A DNA stretch of 64,000 bases from positions 5,208,001-5,272,000 of the forward strand of contig NZ_CP018082.1 of NCBI RefSeq assembly GCF_001886715.1, written 5' to 3'. The notes beneath the pieces were generated by a model that was given only the letters and a program-made list of their open reading frames with translations, had not been told where the DNA came from and searched no databases. The stretch is from Nocardia mangyaensis. GTDB lineage: Bacteria > Actinomycetota > Actinomycetes > Mycobacteriales > Mycobacteriaceae. The translations under genes were made by a program, and so were the position numbers. Shown piece by piece: positions 26,056-35,140 of this stretch (the stretch's first letter is position 1; each line of letters begins with the position of its first letter).

Positions 26056-26128
26056 TGGAGCTAAGGGGACTCGAACCCCTGACCCCCACACTGCCAGTGT
26101 GGTGCGCTACCAGCTGCGCCATAGCCCC
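26056..26128 (-). tRNA. tRNA-Ala(GGC)
   Basis: Minus-strand cloverleaf starting GGGGCTATGGCGCAGCTGG. The acceptor GGGGCTA pairs with TAGCTCC, the anticodon stem-loop is CACACTGGCAGTGTG with anticodon GGC, and the T-loop is TTCGAGTC. CCA is not encoded. Partial copies of its 3' half at 24836 and 11053 mark integrations. Confidence 0.95.
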
Positions 26129-26294
26129 GTGTTCAGTTGTTCAGCGGCTCTCGCTGCTGCCTGAATGAAGTTACACCATGCTTCTCGGAGACAACAAATC
26201 GGCTGGTAGGCGGCGAAAAGGTGGCGTTGGGGCGGGTGTGGGACAGGGAGGCTCGTGGGGGTCGAGAGGGTGCGTGTGCGCAACCTCACTGGTC

Positions 26295-27032
26295 TCAGGG
26301 GGCGAGGTCGATGACCCAGTTCTCGTTGGTCCAGTCGATCTTGGTGGTGCCGTCGTAGATGGCGGGGGTGGCGGCCTTGTTGTCGGTGCGGGCGTCGAGT
26401 TCGGCCAGGGCGGTCGCGGCGGCGGCGCGGGCGGGGTCGAGTTGAGCGCTGTCGCCGATGCAGAGGGCGACGGACTCGGGGGCGCCGGATTCGGTGGCGA
26501 GGGTGGCCAGGGCGGGGTTGCTCAGGTCGTCGCGGCCCTCGTCGGGCTGGCGGGTGGTGAACAGGGCCTCGTGGAACTTGCCGTAGGTCGGGCCGGAGCC
26601 GGTCTGGGCGACGCAGAGGTTCGCGGCGATCGCACGGGTGGAGTAGTCCTTGCTCTTGGACTGGGGGTCGAGGAACGCGACGAAGTGGTAGTTCACCGCG
26701 AGCTTGCCCTCGTCGATCTTCTGGGCGAGTTCCTGGCCGTAGCTGGTCTCCATGGTGCCGCACGCGGGGCACAGCGGGTCCTCGAAGATGTCGATGCTCT
26801 TCGCGGCGTCGGGACGGCCGAGCCGGATGACGCCCTCGGGCGAGACGGTGACCTCGACGGCGGCCTCGCGCACGGGCCCATAGCCGTCGTTGCGCACGCC
26901 GGGCGGCTCCTCGCTCCAGCGGAAGGCGGCGAACACGATCAGCCCGATCAGGACGACCGCCACCGCCGCCAGCGCGTAGGTGGTGTTGCTGGAGACGGGA
27001 CGTGGTTGGTGCGGGGAACCGGCGCTACTCAC
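26295..27032 (-). CDS. Membrane-anchored DsbA-like thiol oxidoreductase
   Basis: 245 residues, GTG start. One N-terminal signal anchor (YALAAVAVVLIGLIVFAAF) precedes an extracytoplasmic DsbA-type thioredoxin fold. The active site is CPAC in DIFEDPLCPACGTMETSYGQ, NYHFVAFLDPQSKSKDYSTR follows, and the cis-Pro loop is in ATPAIYDGTTKIDW. It probably introduces or exchanges disulfides in exported proteins. It lies downstream of the MFS gene on the same strand with a 74-bp gap. Confidence 0.88.
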   Translation of the reverse strand: MSSAGSPHQPRPVSSNTTYALAAVAVVLIGLIVFAAFRWSEEPPGVRNDGYGPVREAAVEVTVSPEGVIRLGRPDAAKSIDIFEDPLCPACGTMETSYGQELAQKIDEGKLAVNYHFVAFLDPQSKSKDYSTRAIAANLCVAQTGSGPTYGKFHEALFTTRQPDEGRDDLSNPALATLATESGAPESVALCIGDSAQLDPARAAAATALAELDARTDNKAATPAIYDGTTKIDWTNENWVIDLAP

Positions 27033-27106
27033 CCGTCCACTCTGCCTCGAGCCGGGATCGGGCCGCCGACGGACCCGCCCGCGACGATGTTGACCAGCGG
27101 ATTCGT

Positions 27107-28435
27107 TCAGCGCGACGGGTCGCTGTCGGTGGGTCGTTGCGACGGGACCAGCCCGGTGCGCACCACCGGGACGCCGTCGCTGCCATCACAGGTGCACTGC
27201 GGGTCGATGCCGTCGCCCGCGTGATCGGGATGCGCCGGGTCCTCGGGGTGCACGATCCGCGACGGTTCCGGGGTGAACAGCCAGGCCACGGCAGTGACCG
27301 CGAGCAGCCCACCGGTGATGGCCATGCCGACGCCGAAGGAGGTGTACTCGGCGATCCAGCCGATCGCGATCGGACCGAGCACGGTACCCAGATCGGCGGC
27401 CATCTGGAAGGCGGCGAGTACGGGACCGCCGCGCGCCCGCGTCCCGATCACATCGGCCAGCGCCGCCTGCTGCGCGGGACTGAACATGCCCGAGCCGAGG
27501 CCGGCGACGAACGAGGCGAGCAGGAACCAGGGCAGCGAGGGCGCGAAGCCGAGCACGCCGGTCCCGACCGCGCAGATGGCCGAGCCGAGGATGAGGAACG
27601 GTTTACGACCGAACCGGTCCGAGAGGCGGCCCGAGGCGAACAGCACCACCGCGTTGCCCGCCGCGAACACCGTCAACGCGACGCCGGCCATGCCCGAATC
27701 CTGCTCGAGAATCTCCACCACCAGCAGCGGCACGAACGCCATCCGGACGCCGAACACCGCGACACCACCCGCGAAACTCGACAGCAGAATCGCCCGGTAG
27801 GCGGGTTCGGACCAGCCTTGCCGGAAGGTGAACGCGGGCGCGCCCGCCTTTTCCTCGGCCGACAGGATCGGCGAATCGCGCAGGCCGAGGAACACGATCA
27901 CGCACACCAGCAGCAGCGCGACCATGTAGATGATGAACGGCGCGCGCAGACCGAGCCCGGCCAACGCGCCACCGACCAGCGGGCCCAGCAGTGACCCGAG
28001 CAGGAAACTCGTCGAATAGACCCCCGAGACGCGACCGCGCGCGGCGGGCGGCGACACCCGGATGATCAGCGCCATCGACGACACCGTGAACATGGTCGAC
28101 CCGATGCCACCGAGCGAACGCAGCACCAGCAGTTGCCAATACGTCTGGGCCAGCGCGCACGCACCCGTCGACAGCGCGACGATCACGATGCCCGCCAGAT
28201 AGACCCGCCGCTCCCCCAGCATCTGCACCAGCCGCCCGCTGGCGGGCGCGAACAGCAGGCGCATCAACGCGAACGCGCTGACGATCGCCGAGGCCGCCGC
28301 GATGCCCACGCCGAACTCGCGCGCGTACTGCGGCAGGACCGGAGCGACCAGGCCGAAGCCGAGCGCGATCACGAACGCCGCCGCGATCAGTACCCAGATC
28401 TCACCGGGTAGCCGGACTTTGGTGCCGGAGCTCAC
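27107..28435 (-). CDS. MFS transporter (drug efflux type)
   Basis: 442 residues with 12 predicted helices. It starts PGEIWVLIAAAFVIALGFGL and has the cytoplasmic loop motif A (GRLVQMLGERRVYL; second copy GRLSDRFGRKPFLI) and motif C-like VYSTSFLLGSLLGPLVGGAL, typical of DHA1 antiporters. The C-terminal 45 residues are hydrophilic. The ATG overlaps the stop of pgm, so it is cotranscribed with phosphoglucomutase, an arrangement with no obvious functional logic. The substrate is unknown. Confidence 0.88.
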   Translation of the reverse strand: MSSGTKVRLPGEIWVLIAAAFVIALGFGLVAPVLPQYAREFGVGIAAASAIVSAFALMRLLFAPASGRLVQMLGERRVYLAGIVIVALSTGACALAQTYWQLLVLRSLGGIGSTMFTVSSMALIIRVSPPAARGRVSGVYSTSFLLGSLLGPLVGGALAGLGLRAPFIIYMVALLLVCVIVFLGLRDSPILSAEEKAGAPAFTFRQGWSEPAYRAILLSSFAGGVAVFGVRMAFVPLLVVEILEQDSGMAGVALTVFAAGNAVVLFASGRLSDRFGRKPFLILGSAICAVGTGVLGFAPSLPWFLLASFVAGLGSGMFSPAQQAALADVIGTRARGGPVLAAFQMAADLGTVLGPIAIGWIAEYTSFGVGMAITGGLLAVTAVAWLFTPEPSRIVHPEDPAHPDHAGDGIDPQCTCDGSDGVPVVRTGLVPSQRPTDSDPSR

Positions 28436-30069
28436 TCGCCCAGCGCCTGGTTCACCATCTCCTCGGCGGCGGCCTGCACCTGGGTCAGGTGCTCGGGGCC
28501 GAGGAACGATTCGGCGTAGATCTTGTACTTGTCCTCGGTGCCCGACGGGCGCGCGGCGAACCAGGCGTTCTCGGTGGTCACCTTCAATCCGCCCAGTGGG
28601 GCGCCGTTGCCGCGCGCGGTGGTGATGATGCCGGTGATCTCCTCGCCCGCGATCTCGGTGCCGGTGACGGCATCCGGACTCAACCGGGCGAGTTTGGCCT
28701 TCTGGTCGCTGGTCGCGATCGCGTCGATCCGCGCGTAAGCGGGGCTGCCGTGCTGGCGTTCGAGCTCGCCGTACCTGGCCGAGGGTGTCTGTCCGGTGAC
28801 GGCGGCGATCTCGGCGGCGAGCAGCGACAGCAGGATGCCGTCCTTGTCGGTGGTCCAGACGGTGCCGTCCATCCGCAGGAAGGACGCGCCGGCACTCTCC
28901 TCACCGCCGAAAGCCAGGCTGCCGCTGAACAAGCCGGGCACGAACCATTTGAAGCCGACCGGCACCTCGTGCACATCGCGCCCGAGCACGCCGACCACCC
29001 GGTCCACCATCGAGGAGGTGACCACGGTCTTGCCGATCTTGGTGAGCGCGTCCCACCACATCCGGTTGGCGACCAGGTATTCGATCGCCACGGCCAGGAA
29101 GTGGTTGGGGTTCATCAGGCCACCGTCGGGGGTGACGATGCCGTGCCGGTCGGCGTCGGCGTCGTTGCCGGTGGAGATGTCGTAGTCGTCCTTGATGCCG
29201 ACCAGCGCGGCCATGGCGTGCCGCGACGACGGGTCCATCCGGATCTGGCCGTCGCTGTCGAGGGTCATGAAACGCCAGGTCGGATCGACGGAGGGATTGA
29301 CCACCTCGAGCTCGAGGTCGAAGCGCTGCCCGATCTCCTCCCAGTAGTCGACGCTCGCCCCGCCCATCGGGTCGGCGCCCATCCTGATCCCGGCGCCGCG
29401 AATCGCGTCCAGGTTCAACGCGTTCGGCAGATCGGCGACGTACTGGTCGAGGTAGTCGTAGCGCTCGACGTGGGTGGCCATCGCCTGGGCGAGCGAAACC
29501 CGCTTGACCTCGGCCAGACCGCCGCGCAGCAGGTCGTTGGCGCGCGCGGCGATGGTGTCGGTGGCCTTGGAGTCGGCCGGGCCACCGTGCGGGGGGTTGT
29601 ATTTGAAGCCGCCGTCGCGCGGCGGATTGTGCGAGGGGGTGACCACGATGCCGTCGGCCTGATGCTTGGTGCCGCCCCGATTGTGGCGCAGCACAGCGTG
29701 ACTCAGCGCGGGTGTGGGGGTGTAGCGACCACGGGCGTCGACCACCGCGGTGATGTCGTTGCCGGCGAGCACCTCGAGCGCGGTGGTCCAGGCCGGTTCG
29801 GACAGCGCGTGGGTGTCGCGCGCCAAATAGACCGGACCGGTGATCCCGCGGGTGGCACGGTATTCGACGATCGCCTGGGTGATCGCCATGATGTGGGCCT
29901 CGTTGAACGCGCCGTCCTCGCTGGACCCGCGATGACCGGAGGTACCGAAAACCACCTGCTGGCTCGGCTCGGCCGGATCGGGGACGCGGCTGTAGTACGC
30001 GGTGACCAGGTGGGCGATGTCCACCAGGTCGGTCGGGCGGGCGGGCCGTCCGGCGCGATCGTGGGCCAT
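28432..30069 (-). CDS. pgm: Phosphoglucomutase (alpha-D-glucose phosphate-specific)
   Basis: 545 residues from ATG 30069, as in M. tuberculosis PgmA. QQVVFGTSGHRGSSEDGAFN is the N-terminal sugar-phosphate loop, GIVVTPSHNPPRDGGFKYNP contains the phospho-Ser active loop, DADADRHGIV is the Mg site, and FGGEESAGASFLR plus RPSGTEDKYKIYAESFLG form the sugar- and phosphate-binding loops. It interconverts glucose-1-phosphate and glucose-6-phosphate for glycogen, trehalose and cell-wall sugar synthesis. All catalytic motifs are present. Confidence 0.96.
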   Translation of the reverse strand: MAHDRAGRPARPTDLVDIAHLVTAYYSRVPDPAEPSQQVVFGTSGHRGSSEDGAFNEAHIMAITQAIVEYRATRGITGPVYLARDTHALSEPAWTTALEVLAGNDITAVVDARGRYTPTPALSHAVLRHNRGGTKHQADGIVVTPSHNPPRDGGFKYNPPHGGPADSKATDTIAARANDLLRGGLAEVKRVSLAQAMATHVERYDYLDQYVADLPNALNLDAIRGAGIRMGADPMGGASVDYWEEIGQRFDLELEVVNPSVDPTWRFMTLDSDGQIRMDPSSRHAMAALVGIKDDYDISTGNDADADRHGIVTPDGGLMNPNHFLAVAIEYLVANRMWWDALTKIGKTVVTSSMVDRVVGVLGRDVHEVPVGFKWFVPGLFSGSLAFGGEESAGASFLRMDGTVWTTDKDGILLSLLAAEIAAVTGQTPSARYGELERQHGSPAYARIDAIATSDQKAKLARLSPDAVTGTEIAGEEITGIITTARGNGAPLGGLKVTTENAWFAARPSGTEDKYKIYAESFLGPEHLTQVQAAAEEMVNQALGE

Positions 30070-30415
30070 GGTGGGGGTTCCCTTCCGTGTCGGCTGCGCG
30101 CGGCTGGTCATGAGGATCATGCGCACAACCACTGGGTCAGGGGACCGAGCAACGCCGAACCGACAATGCTAACGGTTGGCGACTCGCACGGCAGCCGGTC
30201 CCGAACCGGGGCCACGCCGCCTCCTGATGTGGGAGCTCGCATCTCGACCATCGGATGGCCCCCTTCCCTCGTCGGATTCACGTACTCGCCCCGCCCGCCG
30301 CGCACCAACGGACCGGAAAGGCCACCGCCGTACCCGTCGCACCGGTGCCGGTCAGTCCAGGGAGCTCACGGCGCCGATCCGATGGTGGTCGTTGCTCATG
30401 GTATCGAGCCGCACC
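30070..30415. other. Intergenic region upstream of pgm
   Basis: No supportable gene lies between the pgm start and the DHA2 transporter terminator. It should contain the pgm promoter; I see no distinctive operator or RNA element. Confidence 0.5.
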
Positions 30416-30468
30416 GACACGACAACGGCCCGGACCGATCATCGCCAGGTCCGGGCCGTTGTCGTGTC
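30416..30468 (-). terminator. Strong 21-bp-stem terminator of the DHA2 transporter gene
   Basis: 30416-30436 and 30448-30468 are exact reverse complements (gacacgacaacggcccggacc), with an 11-base loop. It begins six bases past the transporter stop codon on the minus strand. There is no long U-tract, as is common in actinobacteria. Confidence 0.8.
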
Positions 30469-30474
30469 AGCGGA

Positions 30475-31977
30475 TCAGTGCGCGAGCACCGGTTCCCCCT
30501 CGGCCGGCGCGGGCACCGTGTTCGGCATGAGCACGCCGATCACGATCGCACCGAGCACGAAGGCCGCACTCGCCCACCAGAAGCTGGTGACGTAGCTCTC
30601 GATCGCGCCCTGCGCCATGGTGAGTGGGCCCGCCTCGTGCGCGGACACGTAGTCGGCCATCGCGGTGGCGGCGATCGTGCTCAGCAGCGCGGTGCCGATG
30701 GAACCGCCGACCTGCTGGCTGGTGTTGACCATCGCCGAGGCCACGCCGGCGTCCTCGTGCTGCACTCCGGCCGTCGAACCCTGGAACGCGGTGGCCATCG
30801 CGCCACCGAGACCGAGGCCGAGCAGGATCAGCGCGGGCAGGATGTGGGTGGCGTAGGCGGTGTCGAGGCCGATCCGGGTCAGCCACACCATGCCCGCCGC
30901 GGCGACCAGGAAGCCGCCACTGATGACCACCTTCGGACCCACCCTCGGCAGCACCAGCGAAGGCACGGTCGTCGAGGACGCGATCATGCCCGCGACCATC
31001 GGCAGGAACGCCACACCGGTCATGATCGGTGAGTAGCCCAGCGTCAGCTGCATGTAGTAGGTGAGGAACAGGAAGATCGCGAACATCCCGATGCCCATGA
31101 CGAACACCGTCAGATAGGCGCCACCGCGGGTGCGGTCGGCAACGATGCGCAGCGGCAGCAGCGGATGCGCGACCCGGGTCTCGAGCCAGACGAACGCGGC
31201 GAGCAGCACGGTGCCGCCGATCAGGAAGGCCAGTGTGGTCGGATCGCTCCAGCCGTGCGACTCGGCGTGGGAGAAGCCGTAGACGATGCCGAACAGCGCG
31301 GCGGTGACGGCGATGGTGCCGGGCCAGTCCAGCTTGGGCCGCGAGCTTGCGGTGTGCTTGGCCAGCAACAGCACGGCGCCGACGAGCGCGACGGCGGCGA
31401 AGATCAGGTTGACATACATCGCCCAGCGCCACGAGGCCCATTCCGTGAGCACGCCACCGAGCAGCAGGCCGATCGCGCCACCGGTACCGGCCACGGCGCC
31501 GAAGATGCCGAAGGCCTTGGCGCGTTCCTTGGGTTCGGTGAAGGTGACCGTCAGCAGCGACAGCGCGGCGGGCGCGAGCAGCGCGCCGAACACACCTTGG
31601 CCGACCCGGGCCGCGACGAGCATCTCGAAACTGGTGGCCGCGCCGCCGACCGCGGAGGCGACCGCGAAGCCGACCAGGCCGACGATGAAGGTGTTGCGGC
31701 GACCGAACAGGTCACTGAGCCTGCCACCGAGCAGGAGCAGGCTGCCGAAGGCCAGCGCGTATCCGGTGATGACCCATTGCCGATCGGCGTCGGGGAAGCC
31801 CAGGTCGGCTTGGGCGGCGGGCAGCGCGATGTTCACGATCGTCGCGTCGAGCACGACCATCAGTTGGGCGATGCCGAGCACGGCCAGCACCCACCAGCGC
31901 AGGGCATGCGAGCCGCGGCGGCCGGCCTCGGGGCCGTTCGCGGGGCCCGGTGTCCCCTTTTCGAGTGTGGTGGTCAT
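30475..31977 (-). CDS. DHA2-family (EmrB/QacA-type, 14-helix) MFS transporter
   Basis: 500 residues. WWVLAVLGIAQLMVVLDATI with VNIALPAAQADLG is the DHA2 motif D1, WVITGYALAFGSLLLLGGRL with SDLFGRRNTFIVGL is motif A, and GAVAGTGGAIGLLLGGVLTE is motif C. Such proton antiporters export drugs, dyes or quaternary amines. The gene is divergent from the TetR gene at 32109 with a 131-bp operator region, the usual repressor-pump pair. A strong terminator follows the stop. Confidence 0.93.
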   Translation of the reverse strand: MTTTLEKGTPGPANGPEAGRRGSHALRWWVLAVLGIAQLMVVLDATIVNIALPAAQADLGFPDADRQWVITGYALAFGSLLLLGGRLSDLFGRRNTFIVGLVGFAVASAVGGAATSFEMLVAARVGQGVFGALLAPAALSLLTVTFTEPKERAKAFGIFGAVAGTGGAIGLLLGGVLTEWASWRWAMYVNLIFAAVALVGAVLLLAKHTASSRPKLDWPGTIAVTAALFGIVYGFSHAESHGWSDPTTLAFLIGGTVLLAAFVWLETRVAHPLLPLRIVADRTRGGAYLTVFVMGIGMFAIFLFLTYYMQLTLGYSPIMTGVAFLPMVAGMIASSTTVPSLVLPRVGPKVVISGGFLVAAAGMVWLTRIGLDTAYATHILPALILLGLGLGGAMATAFQGSTAGVQHEDAGVASAMVNTSQQVGGSIGTALLSTIAATAMADYVSAHEAGPLTMAQGAIESYVTSFWWASAAFVLGAIVIGVLMPNTVPAPAEGEPVLAH

Positions 31978-32037
31978 AACTCCCCTTGTCAGTCTTCGGT
32001 GGGCTGCCCCGGTGGCATAATTGGAGATACTTCCTCC

Positions 32038-32051
32038 GCTTCAAATGAAGC
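32038..32051. promoter_or_regulatory. Candidate TetR operator between pump and regulator
   Basis: The 14-bp perfect palindrome gcttca-aa-tgaagc sits in the centre of the divergent intergenic region (31978-32108). This is the expected place for autoregulation by the TetR protein. Confidence 0.5.
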
Positions 32052-32108
32052 TACCAGAGTAACGGAGAAACCACCTCCACTTAATCCGTGAATTGATAGG
32101 ATGTAGTT

Positions 32109-32786
32109 GTGAATCACGCCACGACGACTGCCGTTCCACCTCGCCGCCTGCGCGCCGATGCCGTGCGCAACCAGCAGCGCATCGTCGCGGCCGCTCGCGA
32201 ACTCTTCGCCGATCACGGCCTCGAGATCACCCTCGACGACGTCGCCGAGCGCGCCGGGGTCGGCGTCGGCACGGTCTACCGTCGCTTCGCCAACAAGAAG
32301 GAACTCATCGCCGAGGTCTTCGATCAGCACATGGTCGACTTCGCCGACGCGGCCGACGAGGCCATGCGCAATCCCGACGCCTGGCTGGGCCTGGTCGAGT
32401 TCTTCGAAGACGCCTGCCGGCATCTGGCGACCAACCGCGGCTTCGGCGAGGTGATGCTCGAACTGGAGGAGGATCCGGCCCGCTTCGCCGAGCTGCGCGA
32501 CCGGATCCGCCCCTCGGTCACCGCGATCATCGATCGCGCGCGCGAGGCCGGCGCGGTCCATCCCGACGTCACCACCACCGACTTCTTCGCGCTGATCCAC
32601 ATGGTCAACGCCTTCGCCGAATTCGCCGGACCGGTGAATTCCGAAGTCTGGCAACGCTATATGGCCATCACCCTCAACGGCGTCCGCACCGATGCCGTGC
32701 CGCGCAGGCCACTGCTGGTCGATCCACTCACCGACCAGGAGGTCGAGCAGGCCAAGGCCGCCGGCTGCCTCGGACGTCGCCGCTGA
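32109..32786 (+). CDS. TetR-family regulator of the divergent efflux pump
   Basis: 225 residues, GTG start. The N-terminal HTH has NQQRIVAAARELFADHGLEI and TLDDVAERAGVGVGTVYRRF, with ANKKELIAEVFD after. A C-terminal ligand-binding helical domain follows (FFALIHMVNAFAEFAGPVN). It is placed head-to-head with the DHA2 pump and most likely represses it until a pump substrate binds. Confidence 0.92.
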   Translation: MNHATTTAVPPRRLRADAVRNQQRIVAAARELFADHGLEITLDDVAERAGVGVGTVYRRFANKKELIAEVFDQHMVDFADAADEAMRNPDAWLGLVEFFEDACRHLATNRGFGEVMLELEEDPARFAELRDRIRPSVTAIIDRAREAGAVHPDVTTTDFFALIHMVNAFAEFAGPVNSEVWQRYMAITLNGVRTDAVPRRPLLVDPLTDQEVEQAKAAGCLGRRR

Positions 32787-32844
32787 GCGGTAGCTCAGCC
32801 GTAGCAGTAGCGCGCGTCACAGTCCATCCTCTACTGTTGGACAC

Positions 32845-34146
32845 ATGACCAAGAGCACCTGGGTGAACTGGGCAGGCGAGCAGCGCTGCACACCCGCCGT
32901 CGTCGCCGCGCCGCGTGACGTCGAGGAACTGGCCGAGACCGTCACCTCCGCCGCCGAGGCGGGCCGGACCGTGCGCGTCGCGGGGTCGGGCCACTCCTTC
33001 ACCGACGCGGTGCTCACCGATGGCACGCTGGTCGACCTGCGTCGGCTGAACAAGGTGCTCGACGTCGACGCGAGCACCGGGCGCGTCCGCGTGGAAGCCG
33101 GTCTCACCCTCAACGCGGCCAACCCGCTGCTGCATCAGCACGGCCTCGCCTTCCCCAACCTGGGCGACATCGACACCCAGTCCCTCGCGGGCGCCACCGC
33201 CACCGCGACCCACGGCACCGGCGCGAAGTTGCCCAACATTTCCGCCGCCCTGCACGCGGTGGAGCTCATGCGGGCCGACGGCACGACCGTCGAACTCGAC
33301 GCGCGGACCGATCCGGACGGATGGCGGGCCGCGCGGGTGAGTATCGGCGCGCTCGGCATCGTCACCGCGGCGACCCTGCAGCTGCAGCCCTCATTCGTGC
33401 TGGAGAACGTCGAGCGGCCGGTGCCGATCGAGGAAGTCCTCGCCGACCTCGACGAATACATCGACGGCAACGACCATTTCGAGTTCTTCGCCTTCGCGCA
33501 CAGCACGCTCGCGATGACCAAGGCGCTCAACCGGACCGACGCGCCGGAACAACCGCGCGGCGCGGTGCGCGAGTGGCTCAACGACATCCTGCTCTCGAAC
33601 CACCTCTATGACGGAATGTGCAAGCTGGGCAAGCGAATTCCCGCCACCATTCCCTACATTCACCGCGTCGCCTCCCGCGCGGGCAGCAACAATCGCCAGG
33701 TCGATCGCTCCTACCGGGTCTTCGCCACCCCGCGCCTGGTCAAGTTCAACGAGATGGAATACGCCATCCCGCGCGCACACGCCGCCACCGCGATCCGCGA
33801 GATCCTGGAGCTGAGCAAGCGATTCGACACCCTGATGCCGATCGAAGTGCGCTGGGTCGCGCCCGACGACGCCTTCCTCTCCCCGGCCGGCGGCCGCGAG
33901 ACCTGCTACATCGCCGTGCACCAGTACGAGGGCATGGTGTGGGAACCGTATCTGCGGGCCTGCGAAGCGGTTTTCGACCGCTACGACGGCAGGCCGCACT
34001 GGGGCAAGCACCACTTCCAGACCGCCGCGACGCTGAGCCCCCGCTACCCTGAGTGGGACCGGTTCACCGAGGTCCGGCGACGGTTCGACCCCACCGGCGT
34101 GTTCGCCAACGACTACGTGCGCCGGGTACTCGGCCCGCTCGACTGA
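32845..34146 (+). CDS. FAD-dependent sugar-1,4-lactone oxidase (Rv1771-like)
   Basis: 433 residues. The FAD-binding PP-loop is RTVRVAGSGHSFTDAVLTDG, with GDIDTQSLAGATATATHGTG and RVSIGALGIVTAATLQLQPS. The C-terminal ALO domain has PIEVRWVAPDDAFLSPAGGR, WGKHHFQTAATLSPRYPEW and FDPTGVFANDYVRRVLG. It resembles L-gulono-1,4-lactone dehydrogenase of mycobacteria and D-arabinono-lactone oxidases. There is no HxxxH-type covalent flavin site to assign with certainty. It is a soluble enzyme and probably monocistronic. Confidence 0.9.
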   Translation: MTKSTWVNWAGEQRCTPAVVAAPRDVEELAETVTSAAEAGRTVRVAGSGHSFTDAVLTDGTLVDLRRLNKVLDVDASTGRVRVEAGLTLNAANPLLHQHGLAFPNLGDIDTQSLAGATATATHGTGAKLPNISAALHAVELMRADGTTVELDARTDPDGWRAARVSIGALGIVTAATLQLQPSFVLENVERPVPIEEVLADLDEYIDGNDHFEFFAFAHSTLAMTKALNRTDAPEQPRGAVREWLNDILLSNHLYDGMCKLGKRIPATIPYIHRVASRAGSNNRQVDRSYRVFATPRLVKFNEMEYAIPRAHAATAIREILELSKRFDTLMPIEVRWVAPDDAFLSPAGGRETCYIAVHQYEGMVWEPYLRACEAVFDRYDGRPHWGKHHFQTAATLSPRYPEWDRFTEVRRRFDPTGVFANDYVRRVLGPLD

Positions 34147-34277
34147 CGCGGACACCGCCGGACAACCGGTGCGCCGGTTCTCGCCCACCGGTGCGCCGCG
34201 CGCCCGCACTGATGGAATGATGGTCGGTGATAACCGAAGCGCCACAAGCACTTCGCCCCTGCACCGAAAGGGCGACC

Positions 34278-34691
34278 ATGGCCCACACCCCCAGCGTGCT
34301 GTTCGTCTGTGTCCACGATGCGGGCCGATCACAGATGGCGGCGGGATTCCTCCGGGCGCTGGCCGGTGACCGCATCGAGGTGCGCACCGGCGGCAGCGAA
34401 CCGGCGAACGAACTCAATCCCGCCGCGGTCGCGGTGATGGCCGAGATCGATATCGACATCTCCGGCGCACGGCCGACCCCGCTCGCCCACGATGCCGTCG
34501 GGCTCTCCGATGTGGTGGTGACCATGGGCTGCGGCGAAGTGTGTCCCTATTTCCCCGGGATCAGCTATCGCGACTGGGTGCTCGCCGACCCGGCCGGTCA
34601 GCCGATCGAGGTGGTGCGCAACATTCGCGATCACCTGCGGATCCTGGTCGGCAATCTGATCGCGGAACTGGTACCCGTGCCGGCCCGGTGA
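34278..34691 (+). CDS. Mycothiol-type arsenate reductase / low-MW phosphatase family
   Basis: 137 residues from ATG 34278 (GAAAGGG upstream). SVLFVCVHDAGRSQMAAGFL is the CX5R phosphate/arsenate loop, and VVVTMGCGEVCPYFPGISYR matches the TMGCGxxCP motif of the mycothiol-dependent ArsC class, followed by DWVLADPAGQ. It would form an arseno-mycothiol adduct and release arsenite with mycoredoxin. There is no ars efflux gene nearby, so it is a stand-alone copy. Confidence 0.88.
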   Translation: MAHTPSVLFVCVHDAGRSQMAAGFLRALAGDRIEVRTGGSEPANELNPAAVAVMAEIDIDISGARPTPLAHDAVGLSDVVVTMGCGEVCPYFPGISYRDWVLADPAGQPIEVVRNIRDHLRILVGNLIAELVPVPAR

Positions 34692-34741
34692 TGTCCGATT
34701 CGTTCAAGACGACCTCGCGCGAGTGTCCCTAGGCTGCGGGT

Positions 34742-35140
34742 ATGACTCCACAGCTCGACGTGATCTCGATCATCGTCTCCGATATGGCGACCTCACTCGC
34801 CTTCTACCGCAGGCTGGGACTGGTGTTCCCGGACGGCGCGGAATCCGAAGGACACGCCGAGGCGCCGCTCGGTGGTGGCCTGCGCCTGGCGCTGGACACC
34901 GAGCAGACCATCGCCTCGTTCACCCCGGACTGGCGACCCCCGACCGGCCCCGGCCGAAGCAGCATCGCGTTCCGCTGCGCCGATCCGGCCGAGGTCGACA
35001 AGGTCTACGCCGAACTGGTCGAGGCGGGCCACCACGGCGAACTGGCGCCGTGGGACGCCTTCTGGGGTCAGCGTTACGCCTCGCTCACCGACCCCGACGG
35101 GCACGGGATCGACCTCTACGCGCCGTTGCCCAGCGAATAG
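34742..35140 (+). CDS. Glyoxalase/bleomycin-resistance (VOC) family protein
   Basis: 132 residues. It has the paired beta-alpha-beta-beta-beta modules of the VOC fold: DVISIIVSDMATSLAFYRRL at the start and HGELAPWDAFWGQRYASLTD plus PDGHGIDLYAP at the end. The substrate and metal dependence cannot be read. The 3' end overlaps the convergent NUDIX gene by 25 bp. Confidence 0.85.
   Translation: MTPQLDVISIIVSDMATSLAFYRRLGLVFPDGAESEGHAEAPLGGGLRLALDTEQTIASFTPDWRPPTGPGRSSIAFRCADPAEVDKVYAELVEAGHHGELAPWDAFWGQRYASLTDPDGHGIDLYAPLPSE

Noticed and set aside
28489..31032. Very long plus-strand open frame (847 codons) across pgm and the DHA2 transporter
   Set aside because: It is antisense to two clear genes on the minus strand, has no ribosome site and no domain. 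It reflects GC-driven absence of stop codons.
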